Shown one piece after another: positions 62,890 to 64,000 of a stretch of DNA of 64,000 bases (positions within the stretch are counted from its first letter, which is position 1; every line of letters begins with the position of its first letter). The notes under the pieces were generated by a model that was not told the origin of the DNA, did no database searches, and saw only the letters and a list, made by a program, of their open reading frames with translations. Both the position numbers and the translations under genes were made by a program. This DNA is from Massospora cicadina (lineage: Eukaryota; Entomophthoromycota; Entomophthoromycetes; Entomophthorales; Entomophthoraceae), in NCBI GenBank assembly GCA_022478985.1, contig JAKSZP010009473.1:53209-117208 (forward strand), read 5' to 3'.

Positions 62890-64000
62890 ATGGAGAGTGT
62901 CACCCATTGGGTGCAAAATGGAGAAGGAGCTGAAGATGATGATTGGATGGGCAGCCCTGCCACTTTGACATTTGGAGAAAAATGATTTGAGTGCATATTA
63001 ATACCTGAGTCTCGCCACATCAACTGGCTGGCCACCAAAGCCGTGAGAGACCTTACCCATGACATCCTTAGCCCTGGTGACATTGCATCCCACAAACAAG
63101 CATCGTTGGTATAGGAACGCCATTTGTTTTCTATGAGACTAGTGTTCTCCTAAAACCTACAGCCAGCTCACAAATTTGACCACTTATGTATGCAAATTTG
63201 CTCACCCCGCCTTGGTCCACATGATGCATCTCTTAGCTGGCCATCATGAAGAGCTACATTGACACCTAGATACCCATGCAGCTCTGAATTTAGCCTATGA
63301 TAAGTTTCACCAACTGACCTCCGAACACCTTGGAGCAGTCAGATCTGGTGTGGAAGCTAATTGCAACTTCATCATTTAGCTGCATGACTGACCTGCTACC
63401 ATGGACACTGGGATCATAAAGTATGTTGAGGAGGCCATGAAGATCTTTAGGGATGAATTGAACGCTTTCACCGCTAGCACTTGCTTGTTGCTGGAGGACT
63501 TTTCTAAAGAACTTGAAAAGCACAATGAGCAAATGTACCGGGACCTTTTAGCCCCCATCTCCACCCCTCAAGTTGAATATGAACAGCGTGTGGCTGTGGT
63601 GGAGTGACAGTTAACCCAGACCTTTTCACGTGTTGATGAACTCAAACGCCGTTTGCTGCTTGAACCATCAGCGCCACCTCCACCCTTGCAGCTAAGGTTG
63701 TTCAGCTAGAAAAGGAGCTAGCTCTCAAAGCTTCGTTTGAAAATACCAAAGATTTGGCATGTCACCTGAATTAATTTGAAACTGAAGCAAAAGTGATAAA
63801 GGCTTTTCTGGAAAGCCCTGTGCTGTTGAAGGAAGTATTTAGTCAATTAACGCAAGTTGAGCGGAAGTATTAGTAGATCAAGGATGGAGTACAAGGCCCA
63901 AGTTCACACCCTCATGACAATGAAGGGTGTAAACAAATGAAAGAAGAGCTGAAGAACCACGTGAAAGCCGTGGAAACTGCTCAAAATAAACCTAAGTTCG
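62890..64000 (+). pseudogene. gag of element F, partial
   Basis: The ATG at 62890 opens MESVTHWVQNGEGAEDDDWM, followed by a TGA (about 62983) and, in the same frame, ESRHINWLATKAVRDLTHDI. From 63401 another frame is open for 68 codons (MDTGIIKYVEEAMKIFRDEL), then RVDELKRRLLLEPSAPPPP and further helical, charged sequence. Coiled-coil propensity is high. No Gag core or knuckle is reached before the window ends. Confidence 0.55.

Larger units (their letters stand above)
62128..64000 (+). mobile_element. Element F: 5' part of an LTR retrotransposon inserted in element E
   Basis: The putative 5' LTR begins TGTCAGACATTC at the break point of the element E LTR (62128) and ends CCCACA (62834). A primer site and gag follow. 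The right part is outside the window, so the LTR pair and target duplication cannot be verified. The expected duplicate is ATTAA (62123-62127). Confidence 0.7.

Overview
This is a 64 kb stretch of retrotransposon-dominated, AT-rich eukaryotic nuclear DNA. A fungal source is likely, and a basidiomycete is my best guess. The basis is the family of Ty3/Gypsy elements present and one decayed cellular gene, a fungal-type dynamin-family GTPase (21998-24237, minus). I cannot name a species. No rRNA gene, intact tRNA gene or CRISPR array is visible. Almost every reading frame belongs to a mobile element and is broken by stops or frameshifts. Many of the stops look like CpG decay (CGA to TGA).

Layout from left to right. 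1-2025: the 5' part of a very old minus-strand LTR element (I), whose Gag has a collagen-like Gly-X-Y stretch. 3913-10771: element A, a minus-strand Ty3/Gypsy element with heavily diverged LTRs. 10903-17502: element B, a full-length plus-strand Ty3/Gypsy element with 574/575-bp LTRs and a perfect 5-bp target duplication (ATGAT). 17853-18135: a tRNA-derived SINE. 18.2-22.0 kb: AT-rich intergenic DNA. 22.0-24.2 kb: the dynamin-like gene. 24.5-26.8 kb: two inverted copies of the same SINE bracketing 1.2 kb. Their target duplications are swapped, which is the signature of a SINE-mediated inversion. 27.3-28.8 kb: an unassigned cluster of open frames, partly hydrophobic. 29054-37286: element G (minus strand, LTRs of about 1.1 kb). 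37.3-38.6 kb: remnants of one or two further elements. 39.1-42.2 kb: element D, and 42511-48890: element C, both plus-strand and both with a collagen-like Gag. 48.9-53.3 kb: a non-LTR (LINE) element with ORF1 and ORF2. 53299-62127: element E (minus strand, the youngest LTR pair), inserted into the LINE. 62128-64000: the start of element F (plus strand), inserted into the 5' LTR of E.

The LTR elements share the order gag, protease, a dUTPase-like domain, reverse transcriptase, RNase H, integrase. Most also share a primer-binding site beginning TGGTGCTC. Two diverged elements, E and G, carry an additional homologous reading frame on the strand opposite to pol. It lies between integrase and the 3' LTR and is convergent with pol across an AT-rich spacer. 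This conserved antisense frame, the collagen-like Gag family and the SINE-mediated inversion are the observations I consider most worth following up.
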